A stretch of 64,000 nt of DNA, from positions 4,402,001 through 4,466,000 of the forward strand of contig NZ_CP130943.1 of assembly GCF_030656875.1 (NCBI RefSeq), read 5' to 3'. The DNA is from Prescottella sp. R16. GTDB lineage: Bacteria; Actinomycetota; Actinomycetes; Mycobacteriales; Mycobacteriaceae. Below, piece by piece: positions 8,529 through 15,411 of the stretch; within the stretch, counting starts at the first letter, position 1; every line of letters starts with the position of its first letter. Both the position numbers and the translations under genes were made by a program. The notes under the pieces are model-generated. The model searched no databases. It saw only the letters and a list, made by a program, of their open reading frames with translations, and was not told the DNA's origin.

Positions 8529-9119
8529 ATGTGGGACATGGCTCACCGTCCGTCACGTCGCGAACTCATCTGCGAGGCAGCACTCGACCTCGCCGCGGAG
8601 GGCGGTAACCATGCCCTCACCCACCAGGCCGTCGACGCCCGGCTCGGGCTCGCCCGAGGATCGACCTCCTACTACTACCGAACCCGACATGCACTGGTCA
8701 CCGCCGCGGTGACACATCTGACAGACCGGTCCCGGACCGCCTTCCGCGACCACCTCCCCGACCGGCCCCCACAGTCGCCGTCCGAGGCGGCGGACCTGAT
8801 CGTCGACCAGCTCGTGAACCTGATCCACAACCGGCGCCGCGACGTCCTCGCCCGCTATGCCCTGCTCCCCGACGCCGCGAAGGACGACGCACTACGCGCC
8901 GGACTCGCATCGTGTCTGTTCTCGACCCCCGACGCCGGCGCACTGATGGGCGCCCTGGGAGCAGCCGACCCCGACGACGCCGGCCGCGACCTCGTCAGCC
9001 TCCTCGAGGGACTGGCATTCGATATGACGTACGGGTCCCGCAGCGCCGACACGGGCGACCGGCACACCGCACTGCATGCGGTGATCACGCGGTGGCTCGA
9101 GGCGCTGACCGTGAACTGA
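8529..9119 (+). CDS. TetR-family transcriptional regulator
   Basis: The 196-residue protein has an N-terminal helix-turn-helix (RRELICEAALDLAAEGGNHALTHQAVDARLG, then STSYYYRTRHALV) and an all-helical ligand domain. AGAGG at 8516-8520 favours ATG 8529; ATG 8538 (MAHRPSRRE) is a reasonable alternative. It faces zapE head to head, so zapE or its own promoter is the likely target. No palindrome of useful length is visible in the 32-base gap. Ligand is unknown. Confidence 0.8.
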   Translation: MWDMAHRPSRRELICEAALDLAAEGGNHALTHQAVDARLGLARGSTSYYYRTRHALVTAAVTHLTDRSRTAFRDHLPDRPPQSPSEAADLIVDQLVNLIHNRRRDVLARYALLPDAAKDDALRAGLASCLFSTPDAGALMGALGAADPDDAGRDLVSLLEGLAFDMTYGSRSADTGDRHTALHAVITRWLEALTVN

Positions 9120-9267
9120 CCCGTGTCGAGAAGCCGAAACCGCTCCGAGTGATCGTTACCATCGCGACCTGCCAGCTCGAGTAGGTGCATGGCCGTTCGA
9201 CGACGTTGCGGGTCTCGTACGCGTCCGGATCCAAAGCCGGCGGGCGGCCCTGTCCTACGATCGGACG

Positions 9268-9849
9268 ATGGAACCGGGGCCGGACAGAATCCCCGCATCG
9301 ATCGTCGGAACGATGCTGTGCGGAACGTGGCTGGGTGTGGGTGTCGGGGTGTTCACCTGGGCACTGCCGCAGTCCGATCACGTTGCGGTGGCGACCTGGT
9401 CGATAACCCTCGCGGTGCTCGGGGGTGTCGGGCTGAGCATGATCCTCCCCGTGCCGTGGGGCGCACCCGTCGTTGCGCTGGCGGTGCTGGGTGTCGGGAT
9501 CGGCGGGGCGAGTACCCATTGGGGGGTCGCCGTGGCCGGCGTCGTCGTGGCGGCTGCGCTCTTCGCGAGATGGTGGCTACGCCTGGCCCCGAGACTGACC
9601 TTGTACCGCAACGGGACACGAACGGTGGGGCGGGTGGGTGACGTGTCGGAGGATCGGTCGACGTCGGAGGACTCGCACGTCACGGTCCGCTCGGCTGTCG
9701 AATACGTCGACGGTCACGGTTCCGTTCGAGTGGTCACCGAGAAGAACAAGTTCGAGAGCGGTCGTCAGCCGCGAGTGGGTGACGAGGCGGATGTCTACTA
9801 TCTTGCCGACGAGCCGGACTCGGCGGTCGTCGTGTTCCGGCCGAACTAG
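9268..9849 (+). CDS. DUF3592-like membrane protein
   Basis: The 193-residue protein has three to four hydrophobic helices in its first ~110 residues, then a soluble domain with TLYRNGTRTVGRV and VGDEADVYYLADEPDSAVV. The second part matches the DUF3592 pattern of small beta domains attached to membrane helices. Function is unknown in the family. It stands between a TetR gene and the convergent phoD gene. Confidence 0.6.
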   Translation: MEPGPDRIPASIVGTMLCGTWLGVGVGVFTWALPQSDHVAVATWSITLAVLGGVGLSMILPVPWGAPVVALAVLGVGIGGASTHWGVAVAGVVVAAALFARWWLRLAPRLTLYRNGTRTVGRVGDVSEDRSTSEDSHVTVRSAVEYVDGHGSVRVVTEKNKFESGRQPRVGDEADVYYLADEPDSAVVVFRPN

Positions 9850-9885
9850 GGCGCATCGCCCAGGCCCTCTCGCCGCACAACCCCC

Positions 9886-11571
9886 TCACACTCCCGGTCG
9901 ATAAGCTCCCGGATCCAGTGGCGCCGGCACCGGATGCGCCTGCTGCGCGCCGTCGGCCACCCGGTAGCTCGCGCCGTGCCGGACGGCGCCCTGCGGATTC
10001 GCCGGATCGTCGACGTAGAACCAATCCATCTGTACGCCTTGCCGGTCCATCTCGAACACGCCGTAGCCGTGCGAGTCCAGTTCGACGTAACGCACGTGCC
10101 GGTTGATCGCCGTGAACGCTTCCTCCGCGGCGACCGTCGCCGTCCGCGGCGGCACCTTCAACATGTCGTCGATGTTCGGGGACGTCACCGACGGCACCAC
10201 GAACTCGGTGCCCACCGTGCCCGCTGCCGGATAGTTCGCGGCATCCACCGGCAGGTCGCACGCCCACGACGTGTGGATGTCACCGGCGAGGAACACCGTG
10301 TTGCGGACCTCGTTCCCGGTGATGGCGTCGAACAGTCGACGCCGGTCGGCGGTGTAGCCGTCCCACTGATCGGTGTTGTAGGGGATACCGGCGTCCGGGA
10401 CACCGATGAGCTCGGTGATCGCCGCGGTAGTGCGGGTGTCGAGGGGCGGGAACACACACGGGGTGATCATCACCGGGTTGCCGACGATCTTCCACTGAGC
10501 CGACGAGGTGACGATGCCACCCGTCAACCAATCCATCTGCGCGCGACCCGCGATCGTCCGATCCGGGGAGTCGACCTGCCGCCACCCGGCACCGGCGGTG
10601 GGCTGCTCGTCCCGGTAGGTGCGCAGGTCCAGCATCGACAGCTCGGCGAGGGTGCCGAACCGGAAACGCCGGTACAGTGCCGCGCCGGCCCCGGTCCCGT
10701 TGACCCGCACCGGCATCCACTCGAAGTAGGCCTGGGTGGAGGCAGCCTTGCGGGCACCCCAGTCGCCCTCGGTGGCCGGGTCGTGGTTCTCGGCGCCGCC
10801 GTCGTACGCGTTGTCGGCGGACTCGTGATCGTCCCATGTCGTGATGAAGGGCAGCTTGGCGTGCAGGGCCTGAAGATCGGGATCGGTCTTGTACTGCGCG
10901 TGCCGGATTCGGTAGTCGGCGAGCGAGACGATCTCGTGCGCCGGGTCGTGCAGGCGCACCGATCCCCCGCGCGCCCCGTACTCACCGCGACCGTACTCGT
11001 AGATGTAGTCGCCCAGGTGGAGGATCGCGTCCAGGTCGTCACGCTCGGCGAGGTGCCGGTACGACGCGAAGTACCCCGCCTCCCAATTGGAGCACGACAC
11101 GACACCGAAGCGCAGGCGTGCGACGTCGGCGTCCGTGGCCGGCGCGGTGCGGGTCCGCCCGACGGGCGAGACGATGCCGAGTCCGGTGAACCGGTAGAAG
11201 TATCCGGTTCCGGGACGCAGACCGGTGACGTCGACCTTCACGGTGTGGTCGGCGTCCGGACCTGCGCTCGCGGTGCCCTCGCGCACGACGCTCGCGAACC
11301 CCGGATCGGTCGCGACCTGCCACGTGACCGACACCGTCGGTCCCACACCGGATCCCGGCACCGCGTCGGCGGACGGCGTGATGCGGGTCCAGATGATCAG
11401 CCGGTCGGGCAGCGGGTCGCCCGACGCGATGCCGTGCACGAATCCGGGAGCCGGGACGGCGGCCGAGGCCCGCCCCGCGGCCGCGACGGCGACACTCGTC
11501 CCGGCGAGCACCACCGAGCTGCGCAGCAGTCCACGACGGCTGATACCGGCGAAGTCGTTGTTTTCGGTCAC
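9886..11571 (-). CDS. phoD: Alkaline phosphatase D (PhoD), Tat-exported
   Basis: It hydrolyses phosphodiesters and monoesters outside the membrane to release phosphate. The 561-residue protein starts with a twin-arginine signal (SRRGLLRSS, Arg12-Arg13, then AVAAAGRASAA), an N-terminal PhoD domain (FVHGIASGDPLPDRLIIWTRI), and the calcineurin-like metallophosphatase core (HLGDYIYEYG, TWDDHESADN, AGDIHTSW). GTG 11571 gives a normal Tat n-region, but the AGGAG before it overlaps the start codon, so initiation at an upstream codon is possible. No PhoB box could be identified with confidence in the 199-base region upstream. Confidence 0.88.
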   Translation of the reverse strand: MTENNDFAGISRRGLLRSSVVLAGTSVAVAAAGRASAAVPAPGFVHGIASGDPLPDRLIIWTRITPSADAVPGSGVGPTVSVTWQVATDPGFASVVREGTASAGPDADHTVKVDVTGLRPGTGYFYRFTGLGIVSPVGRTRTAPATDADVARLRFGVVSCSNWEAGYFASYRHLAERDDLDAILHLGDYIYEYGRGEYGARGGSVRLHDPAHEIVSLADYRIRHAQYKTDPDLQALHAKLPFITTWDDHESADNAYDGGAENHDPATEGDWGARKAASTQAYFEWMPVRVNGTGAGAALYRRFRFGTLAELSMLDLRTYRDEQPTAGAGWRQVDSPDRTIAGRAQMDWLTGGIVTSSAQWKIVGNPVMITPCVFPPLDTRTTAAITELIGVPDAGIPYNTDQWDGYTADRRRLFDAITGNEVRNTVFLAGDIHTSWACDLPVDAANYPAAGTVGTEFVVPSVTSPNIDDMLKVPPRTATVAAEEAFTAINRHVRYVELDSHGYGVFEMDRQGVQMDWFYVDDPANPQGAVRHGASYRVADGAQQAHPVPAPLDPGAYRPGV

Positions 11572-11770
11572 TCCTGGATCACAACCCAATTCGGACAAGT
11601 GTTCAACACGATCCCGGGGACGTATCGAGTGTTCACCGACTGTTCCCACTCGCGTTTCGCGCACTCAGCGCGCCGGAAACGCCCCGGAATGCGCGACAAG
11701 TGCGCGAATCGCGGGGCGTGGGGATGTGGGGTGGATCCGTGACCTCGGATCAGCGACCTGAGGAATCGGA

Positions 11771-12532
11771 TCAGTACAGTGCGTGGGCGCCGGGGCGATG
11801 GACGATCCCGCGCGCGACCAGTTCGATCGCGACCGCCACCGAGCATGTCTGGGCGAGCAGCAACCCGACGAGAACGAGGATCTGCACTGCACCGGCCTGC
11901 ACCGCGGATCCGGTCGCGAGCAGCACGCCGACGAACGCTCCGGGCAGCGTCACCAGGCCCACCGTCCGGGTCTGATCGAGGCCCGGCAACAATGCGTCCG
12001 CGGCGGCCGAGCCGACCACTTCCATTCGGGCGTCGCGCGTGCTCAGCCCCAGGCTGAGTGCGGCCTCCACCTCGCCCCACCGTTGCTCGATCGCGTCGAG
12101 CCCGCGTTTCGCGGCGAGGGAGGTGGCCGTCATCGCATTGCCCAGGACGATCCCCCCTATGGGCACCAGGGCCACTCCCTCGAGTGGCACCACCCCGCTG
12201 ACGAGCATGAGCGGGACCACCAGCCCGACACCGACGGCCAACGCCGATGCCAGCCACACCGCCGAGCGGCCGGCCTGCGACCGTCGGGCCGCGGTGAACG
12301 ACGCCGCCACGAACATCACCGCGAGCACCAGCAGCGACGACCACAGGTGGGCGAGCGCCGCGGCCAGGATCACCGACACCGCCGCCAGCTGCAGTGCACC
12401 CCGCGCGGCTGCCCACGGCGCAGTGAGCGGGTTCCCCAACCCGGCGAGGCGGTACACGACGGCCGTGCACGCGACCATGACCGTGCACAGGACGAACAGT
12501 GCGAGTCCGGGGTTCGCGAGCGAACTGCTCAC
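11771..12532 (-). CDS. fetB: FetB/UPF0014-family permease (putative iron exporter subunit)
   Basis: The 253-residue protein has about seven membrane helices and the UPF0014 hallmarks: NPLTAPWAAARGALQLAAV, GGIVLGNAMTATSLA, and TLPGAFVGVLLATGSAVQAGAVQ. E. coli FetB works with the ATPase FetA to export iron and resist oxidative stress. No FetA-type ATPase is adjacent, so the partner is either elsewhere or dispensable. The GTG start overlaps the MerR stop (GTGA), which implies translational coupling and regulation by that MerR protein. Confidence 0.8.
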   Translation of the reverse strand: MSSSLANPGLALFVLCTVMVACTAVVYRLAGLGNPLTAPWAAARGALQLAAVSVILAAALAHLWSSLLVLAVMFVAASFTAARRSQAGRSAVWLASALAVGVGLVVPLMLVSGVVPLEGVALVPIGGIVLGNAMTATSLAAKRGLDAIEQRWGEVEAALSLGLSTRDARMEVVGSAAADALLPGLDQTRTVGLVTLPGAFVGVLLATGSAVQAGAVQILVLVGLLLAQTCSVAVAIELVARGIVHRPGAHALY

Positions 12533-12981
12533 GGTTCGACGGCTTTCGGCAGGAAGTCGTCCGCGAAGTCCTCGCCGGAGAGGGCCGCGTCGACGCGGGC
12601 CCGGATGTAGGTGCCGGTCATCGGGCAGTCGCGCGCCCGGTCGGTACGGCAGCCGAGCATGTGCTCGAGCACCGCGACCGCCCGGGACAGATTGCCGATG
12701 CGCTCACGCATCCGGGCCGCCTGGTCCTCGATCAGCCGGCTGCGATCGGTCACCGTGTCCGATTCGACGATCGCCTGGGTATCGGCGAGCGACAGCATGC
12801 CGTCCTCATGCCACAACTGGACGTAGGCCAGTCGACACAGGTCGTCACGGCTGAAATAGCGCACCCGGCCGCGACGCTCGGACGCCTCGATGAGGCCGCG
12901 CTCCTCGTAGTAGCGCAGCGCTGGGACGGACAGACCGAAGGCGTGCGCAACATCCGAAATGGAGAAGAGGTCGTCGGGCAC
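12529..12981 (-). CDS. MerR-family transcriptional regulator
   Basis: The 150-residue protein has the MerR winged-helix (FSISDVAHAFGLSVPALRYYEERGLIEASERRGRVRYFSRDD in pieces), a dimerisation helix and a short C-terminal tail containing GCRTDRARDCP. Those cysteines could bind a metal, but nothing proves it. GGAGG at 12988-12992 selects GTG 12981. It is translationally coupled to the FetB-type permease and divergent from an MFS gene, with a perfect palindrome 20 bases upstream of its start. Confidence 0.82.
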   Translation of the reverse strand: MPDDLFSISDVAHAFGLSVPALRYYEERGLIEASERRGRVRYFSRDDLCRLAYVQLWHEDGMLSLADTQAIVESDTVTDRSRLIEDQAARMRERIGNLSRAVAVLEHMLGCRTDRARDCPMTGTYIRARVDAALSGEDFADDFLPKAVEP

Positions 12982-13000
12982 GTGGCACCTCCGATTTGCA

Positions 13001-13016
13001 CTCAAGTCCACTTGAG
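13001..13016 (+). promoter_or_regulatory. MerR-type palindromic operator
   Basis: CTCAAGT-CC-ACTTGAG is a perfect 7-bp inverted repeat lying between the divergent MerR and MFS genes. The half-sites equal those of the well-known SoxR box core (CTCAAGT/ACTTGAG). The MerR protein encoded alongside is the obvious binder, and the site could serve both directions. Confidence 0.65.
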
Positions 13017-13056
13017 CGTGGACGCTGTGAGCCTACTCCTCGGAAAGGAACGCCCA

Positions 13057-14277
13057 GTGCAGTCTCTGCAGACCGGCACCGCGCCGGCCACGACCTCCCG
13101 CGCAGGTGTCGGCGCCTCGACGGTGCTGCTCGTTGCCGGCTTCGTCCTGATCAGCGCGAACACCCGCGTCGCCTTCGGTCAGATCGGTCCACTGGCACCG
13201 GTCGCCGGGTTCGACGCCTCCGTCGTCACCCTGCTCGGGCTGATCCCGCCGCTGGTCATGGGACTGTTCGCACCACTCGCCGTCGTCGCCCGCCGACGTC
13301 TCGGTGAGGAGCGCGCGCTGTTCGCCGCCGGTGCTCTGCTCCTCGTCGGGGCGCTGGTCCGGATGGTCGGGATGCAGGGACTGATCGCCGGCACCGTGAT
13401 CGTGAGCGTCGCGACCGCGGTCGTGAACGTGCTCGTGCCGGTGTTCGTGCGCAAGCGGTTCGCGCCCGAGCGGACGGGCGTGATGATGGGCGTCTACGCG
13501 ATGTCGATGGGTGCCGGATCCGCGGTGATCGCCGCGCTGATGGTTCCGGTGTTCCGGGCGGCGGGCGAATCCTGGCCGCCGGCAATCGGACTCGCGGTGA
13601 TTCCCGCCGTCCTCGCGCTCGCCGGCACCGTGCCGCAGCTGCGGCATGCGAGCCGGCCGGACGCCCACGCCGAGACGTCGGGGCACGACCGGCCGCGGGT
13701 GCTCCGGACCTGGACGGCATGGAGCCTGACGGTGTTCTTCGGCATCCAGACCCTGCTCTTCTACGCGACGCTCGCGTGGCTGCCGTCGATCCTGGTCGCG
13801 GCCGGTGTCGCCGACGGCGCCGCCGGAAACATGCAGGCGTTGTTCATCGTCGGCGTCGCCGCGGGTGGGCTGGTGGCACCGATCCTGGCGGCCGCGAGCG
13901 TGGACCAGCGGCCCCACATCCTGGCGATCGTCGCTGTGTGCGCCACGGGTTTCGCGGGGCTGCTGATCGCGCCCGGCACCGCGCCCGTCGTATGGGCGGT
14001 GATCCTCGGTGTCGGACTCGGTGCCGGCCAGGCCGTCGCCGGAGTGCTCTACGCCCGGCGCGGGCGCACCCCGGACCACGTCGCCGCGCTCTCCACGGTG
14101 GCGCAGACCGGTGGTTACCTGATCGCGGCGACCGGGCCGATCCTGGCGTCGTTGCTGCACGACGTCACCGGATCGTGGACCGTACCGATCGTCGCTTTCC
14201 TCGTCCTGCTCGCCGTCAACGCCGTCGCGAGCATGCGTGCCGGATACGACCCGAGACGGGGAGCACAGAAGAGCTGA
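13057..14277 (+). CDS. MFS transporter, CynX/NimT-like
   Basis: The 406-residue protein has twelve predicted membrane helices in two halves, with a central loop around residues 195-215. The N-terminal pattern (LISANTRVAFGQIGPLAPVA) and the loop RRRLGEE match the CynX/NimT exporters related to cyanate and nitroimidazole transport. AGGA at 13046-13049 selects GTG 13057. Sharing a palindrome with the MerR-FetB pair suggests it is induced with them. The substrate is unknown; a role in efflux of a toxic anion or drug is an inference. Confidence 0.78.
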   Translation: MQSLQTGTAPATTSRAGVGASTVLLVAGFVLISANTRVAFGQIGPLAPVAGFDASVVTLLGLIPPLVMGLFAPLAVVARRRLGEERALFAAGALLLVGALVRMVGMQGLIAGTVIVSVATAVVNVLVPVFVRKRFAPERTGVMMGVYAMSMGAGSAVIAALMVPVFRAAGESWPPAIGLAVIPAVLALAGTVPQLRHASRPDAHAETSGHDRPRVLRTWTAWSLTVFFGIQTLLFYATLAWLPSILVAAGVADGAAGNMQALFIVGVAAGGLVAPILAAASVDQRPHILAIVAVCATGFAGLLIAPGTAPVVWAVILGVGLGAGQAVAGVLYARRGRTPDHVAALSTVAQTGGYLIAATGPILASLLHDVTGSWTVPIVAFLVLLAVNAVASMRAGYDPRRGAQKS

Positions 14278-14296
14278 CGGCCAGGGGCGGCAGGAA

Positions 14297-14470
14297 TCAG
14301 GGGAGCACGAAACAGGCCGGGCCCAAAGGAATTCCCGTTCCCACCTGCACAGTCACATCGGGGCCGCCCGCCGACGTGTGGTACGCCATGATCCGATGGT
14401 CGCCGGCGGCGCGCGGAATCCATCCGACGGTGGTGTGTGCATAACATCGAGCACGAGGAATATGTGAACA
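14297..14470 (-). pseudogene. Remnant of a secreted beta-sandwich protein
   Basis: On the complement strand a 57-codon open frame runs from a stop at 14471-14473 to TGA 14297-14299. Only an internal ATG (14389) is available as a start. It reads VGWIPRAAGDHRIMAYHTS, then GGPDVTVQVGTGIPLGP and ACFVLP: alternating hydrophobic residues, GC-rich third positions and a natural-looking C-terminus. It resembles the tail of exported Ig-like actinobacterial proteins. With no signal peptide or start codon it is best seen as a fragment left by deletion, but chance coding cannot be excluded. Confidence 0.35.
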
Positions 14471-14472
14471 TT

Positions 14473-14499
14473 ATGTTGTCAATAATCTGTTGACAACAT
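14473..14499 (+). promoter_or_regulatory. 10-bp palindromic operator containing a -35 element
   Basis: ATGTTGTCAA (14473-14482) and TTGACAACAT (14490-14499) form a perfect inverted repeat with a 7-base spacer. The right arm contains TTGACA, a consensus -35. Seventeen bases further is GATGCT (14513-14518), a weak -10, placing transcription start at or next to ATG 14525, which would make the message leaderless. A repressor bound here would block RNA polymerase directly. Confidence 0.55.
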
Positions 14500-14524
14500 G
14501 GTTGGGTGAGCGGATGCTCGAGTC

Positions 14525-14932
14525 ATGACCTCGAACGACTTCACCCCACCCAACCCGAGCCGGGAGCGCGCCCACCGGGAGTACGCGGCCCTGTTCCGGA
14601 TCGCCGAACGCCACGGCGCCACCCCCGAACAGCGGGCGCGCCAATCGCACCCCGAGATACTCGAACCCCTCGGAGCCATCCGCGTCGTCGCCGCACTGGC
14701 CGGCGGCGTGCACACCCCCGAGCCCGGCGAACCGGAGATCGACGACGCCGACATCACCGCGGCGCTCGGGCTGTTCCCGAAGGCGCGCGCCGAGATGGAT
14801 CAACTCGAGGCGCTGTTCCTGGGGATCGCCCGCCAACGCGGAATGACCTGGCGGGAAATCGCGTTCGGACTCGGGCTGGGAAGCACCCAGGCGGCGCGGC
14901 AGCGATACGAGCGACTGGTCGAACGAACCTGA
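14525..14932 (+). CDS. Small helix-turn-helix DNA-binding protein
   Basis: The 135-residue soluble protein ends in a convincing helix-turn-helix (GMTWREIAFGLGLGSTQAARQRY) resembling sigma region 4-like or FIS-like DNA-binding helices. The first 100 residues are mostly helical and charged. It is preceded by a palindrome overlapping its promoter and lacks a clear ribosome site, consistent with a leaderless, self-repressed gene. I do not recognise a named family, although such proteins are common in actinobacteria. Confidence 0.65.
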   Translation: MTSNDFTPPNPSRERAHREYAALFRIAERHGATPEQRARQSHPEILEPLGAIRVVAALAGGVHTPEPGEPEIDDADITAALGLFPKARAEMDQLEALFLGIARQRGMTWREIAFGLGLGSTQAARQRYERLVERT

Positions 14933-14942
14933 GCCCGGACAC

Positions 14943-14983
14943 GTGTGGGGCCCGAAGCCGACGAACGGCTTCGGGCCCCACAC
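14943..14983. terminator. Bidirectional 18-bp hairpin terminator
   Basis: GTGTGGGGCCCGAAGCCG (14943-14960) and its exact complement (14966-14983) flank a 5-base loop. It lies between the convergent HTH gene and the 43-residue peptide gene and can serve both. Confidence 0.8.
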
Positions 14984-15010
14984 GAATCGGCCGGCTCCCG
15001 GCCCCACCCG

Positions 15011-15142
15011 CTAGACGAGCAGCGCGGCGAACGCCCCCAGAGCGGCGATCAGTCCGGCGAAGGCCCCCACCGCTTCCGCACCTGCGACCACCTGATCGAA
15101 GTCGACCGAACCCAGAGCCGTAGCGAACTCCTCAGAACCCAT
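15011..15142 (-). CDS. 43-residue signal-less acidic/hydrophobic peptide (possible cell-wall channel peptide)
   Basis: The product is 43 residues: an acidic first half (MGSEEFATALGSVDFDQ) and a strongly hydrophobic, Ala/Leu/Gly-rich second half ending in AALLV. AAAGGGGAAG directly upstream is a strong ribosome site for ATG 15142, so the longer in-frame start at 15235 is unlikely. There is no signal peptide, cysteine or basic residue. Size, acidity and absence of a signal recall the PorA/PorH channel peptides of corynebacteria, but sequence identity is not claimed. A hairpin terminator follows and a ~170-base leader precedes. Alternative readings are a small membrane protein or a type I toxin-like peptide. 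Confidence 0.6.
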   Translation of the reverse strand: MGSEEFATALGSVDFDQVVAGAEAVGAFAGLIAALGAFAALLV

Positions 15143-15315
15143 TGTCTTCCCCTTTGCTCCCGTGAAGCTGACGCTTCGCTTGTCGCCGTTCTCGGCGTCA
15201 CTGCATGTGTAGCGGAGCAGCAGATCGGTTTCCAAGCAGTGAAAGGCTTTGGCGGCAAGACATTACAGGAAAGAAACGAGCGAGAGGTCTCGCGTAAAGA
15301 CGGCGTCACACCCCG

Positions 15316-15411
15316 TTAACACCGAGGCGGCCCGCTACCGACTACGAGAACGTCGATGTCGTTGGTCGTGCCTGTCTCCGGAGGAAGTGATCCGACGAGG
15401 AGCACGGTCAC
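15316..15411 (-). pseudogene. Truncated start of an FAD-dependent aromatic monooxygenase
   Basis: GTG 15411 overlaps the stop of the fused dioxygenase gene (GTGA). The frame then encodes about 20 ordinary residues followed by NDIDVLVVGSGP, the dinucleotide-binding strand and glycine loop that open FAD-dependent phenol or resorcinol hydroxylases (normally GSGPAG). Two codons later it reads PRC and stops at 15316-15318. Position, coupling and motif fit the missing hydroxylase of a hydroxyquinol pathway whose remaining ~500+ codons have been deleted. The deletion junction is near 15325. Confidence 0.55.

Noticed and set aside
9934..11742. 602-codon plus-strand open frame
   Set aside because: Antisense to phoD, whose motifs and Tat signal are unambiguous.
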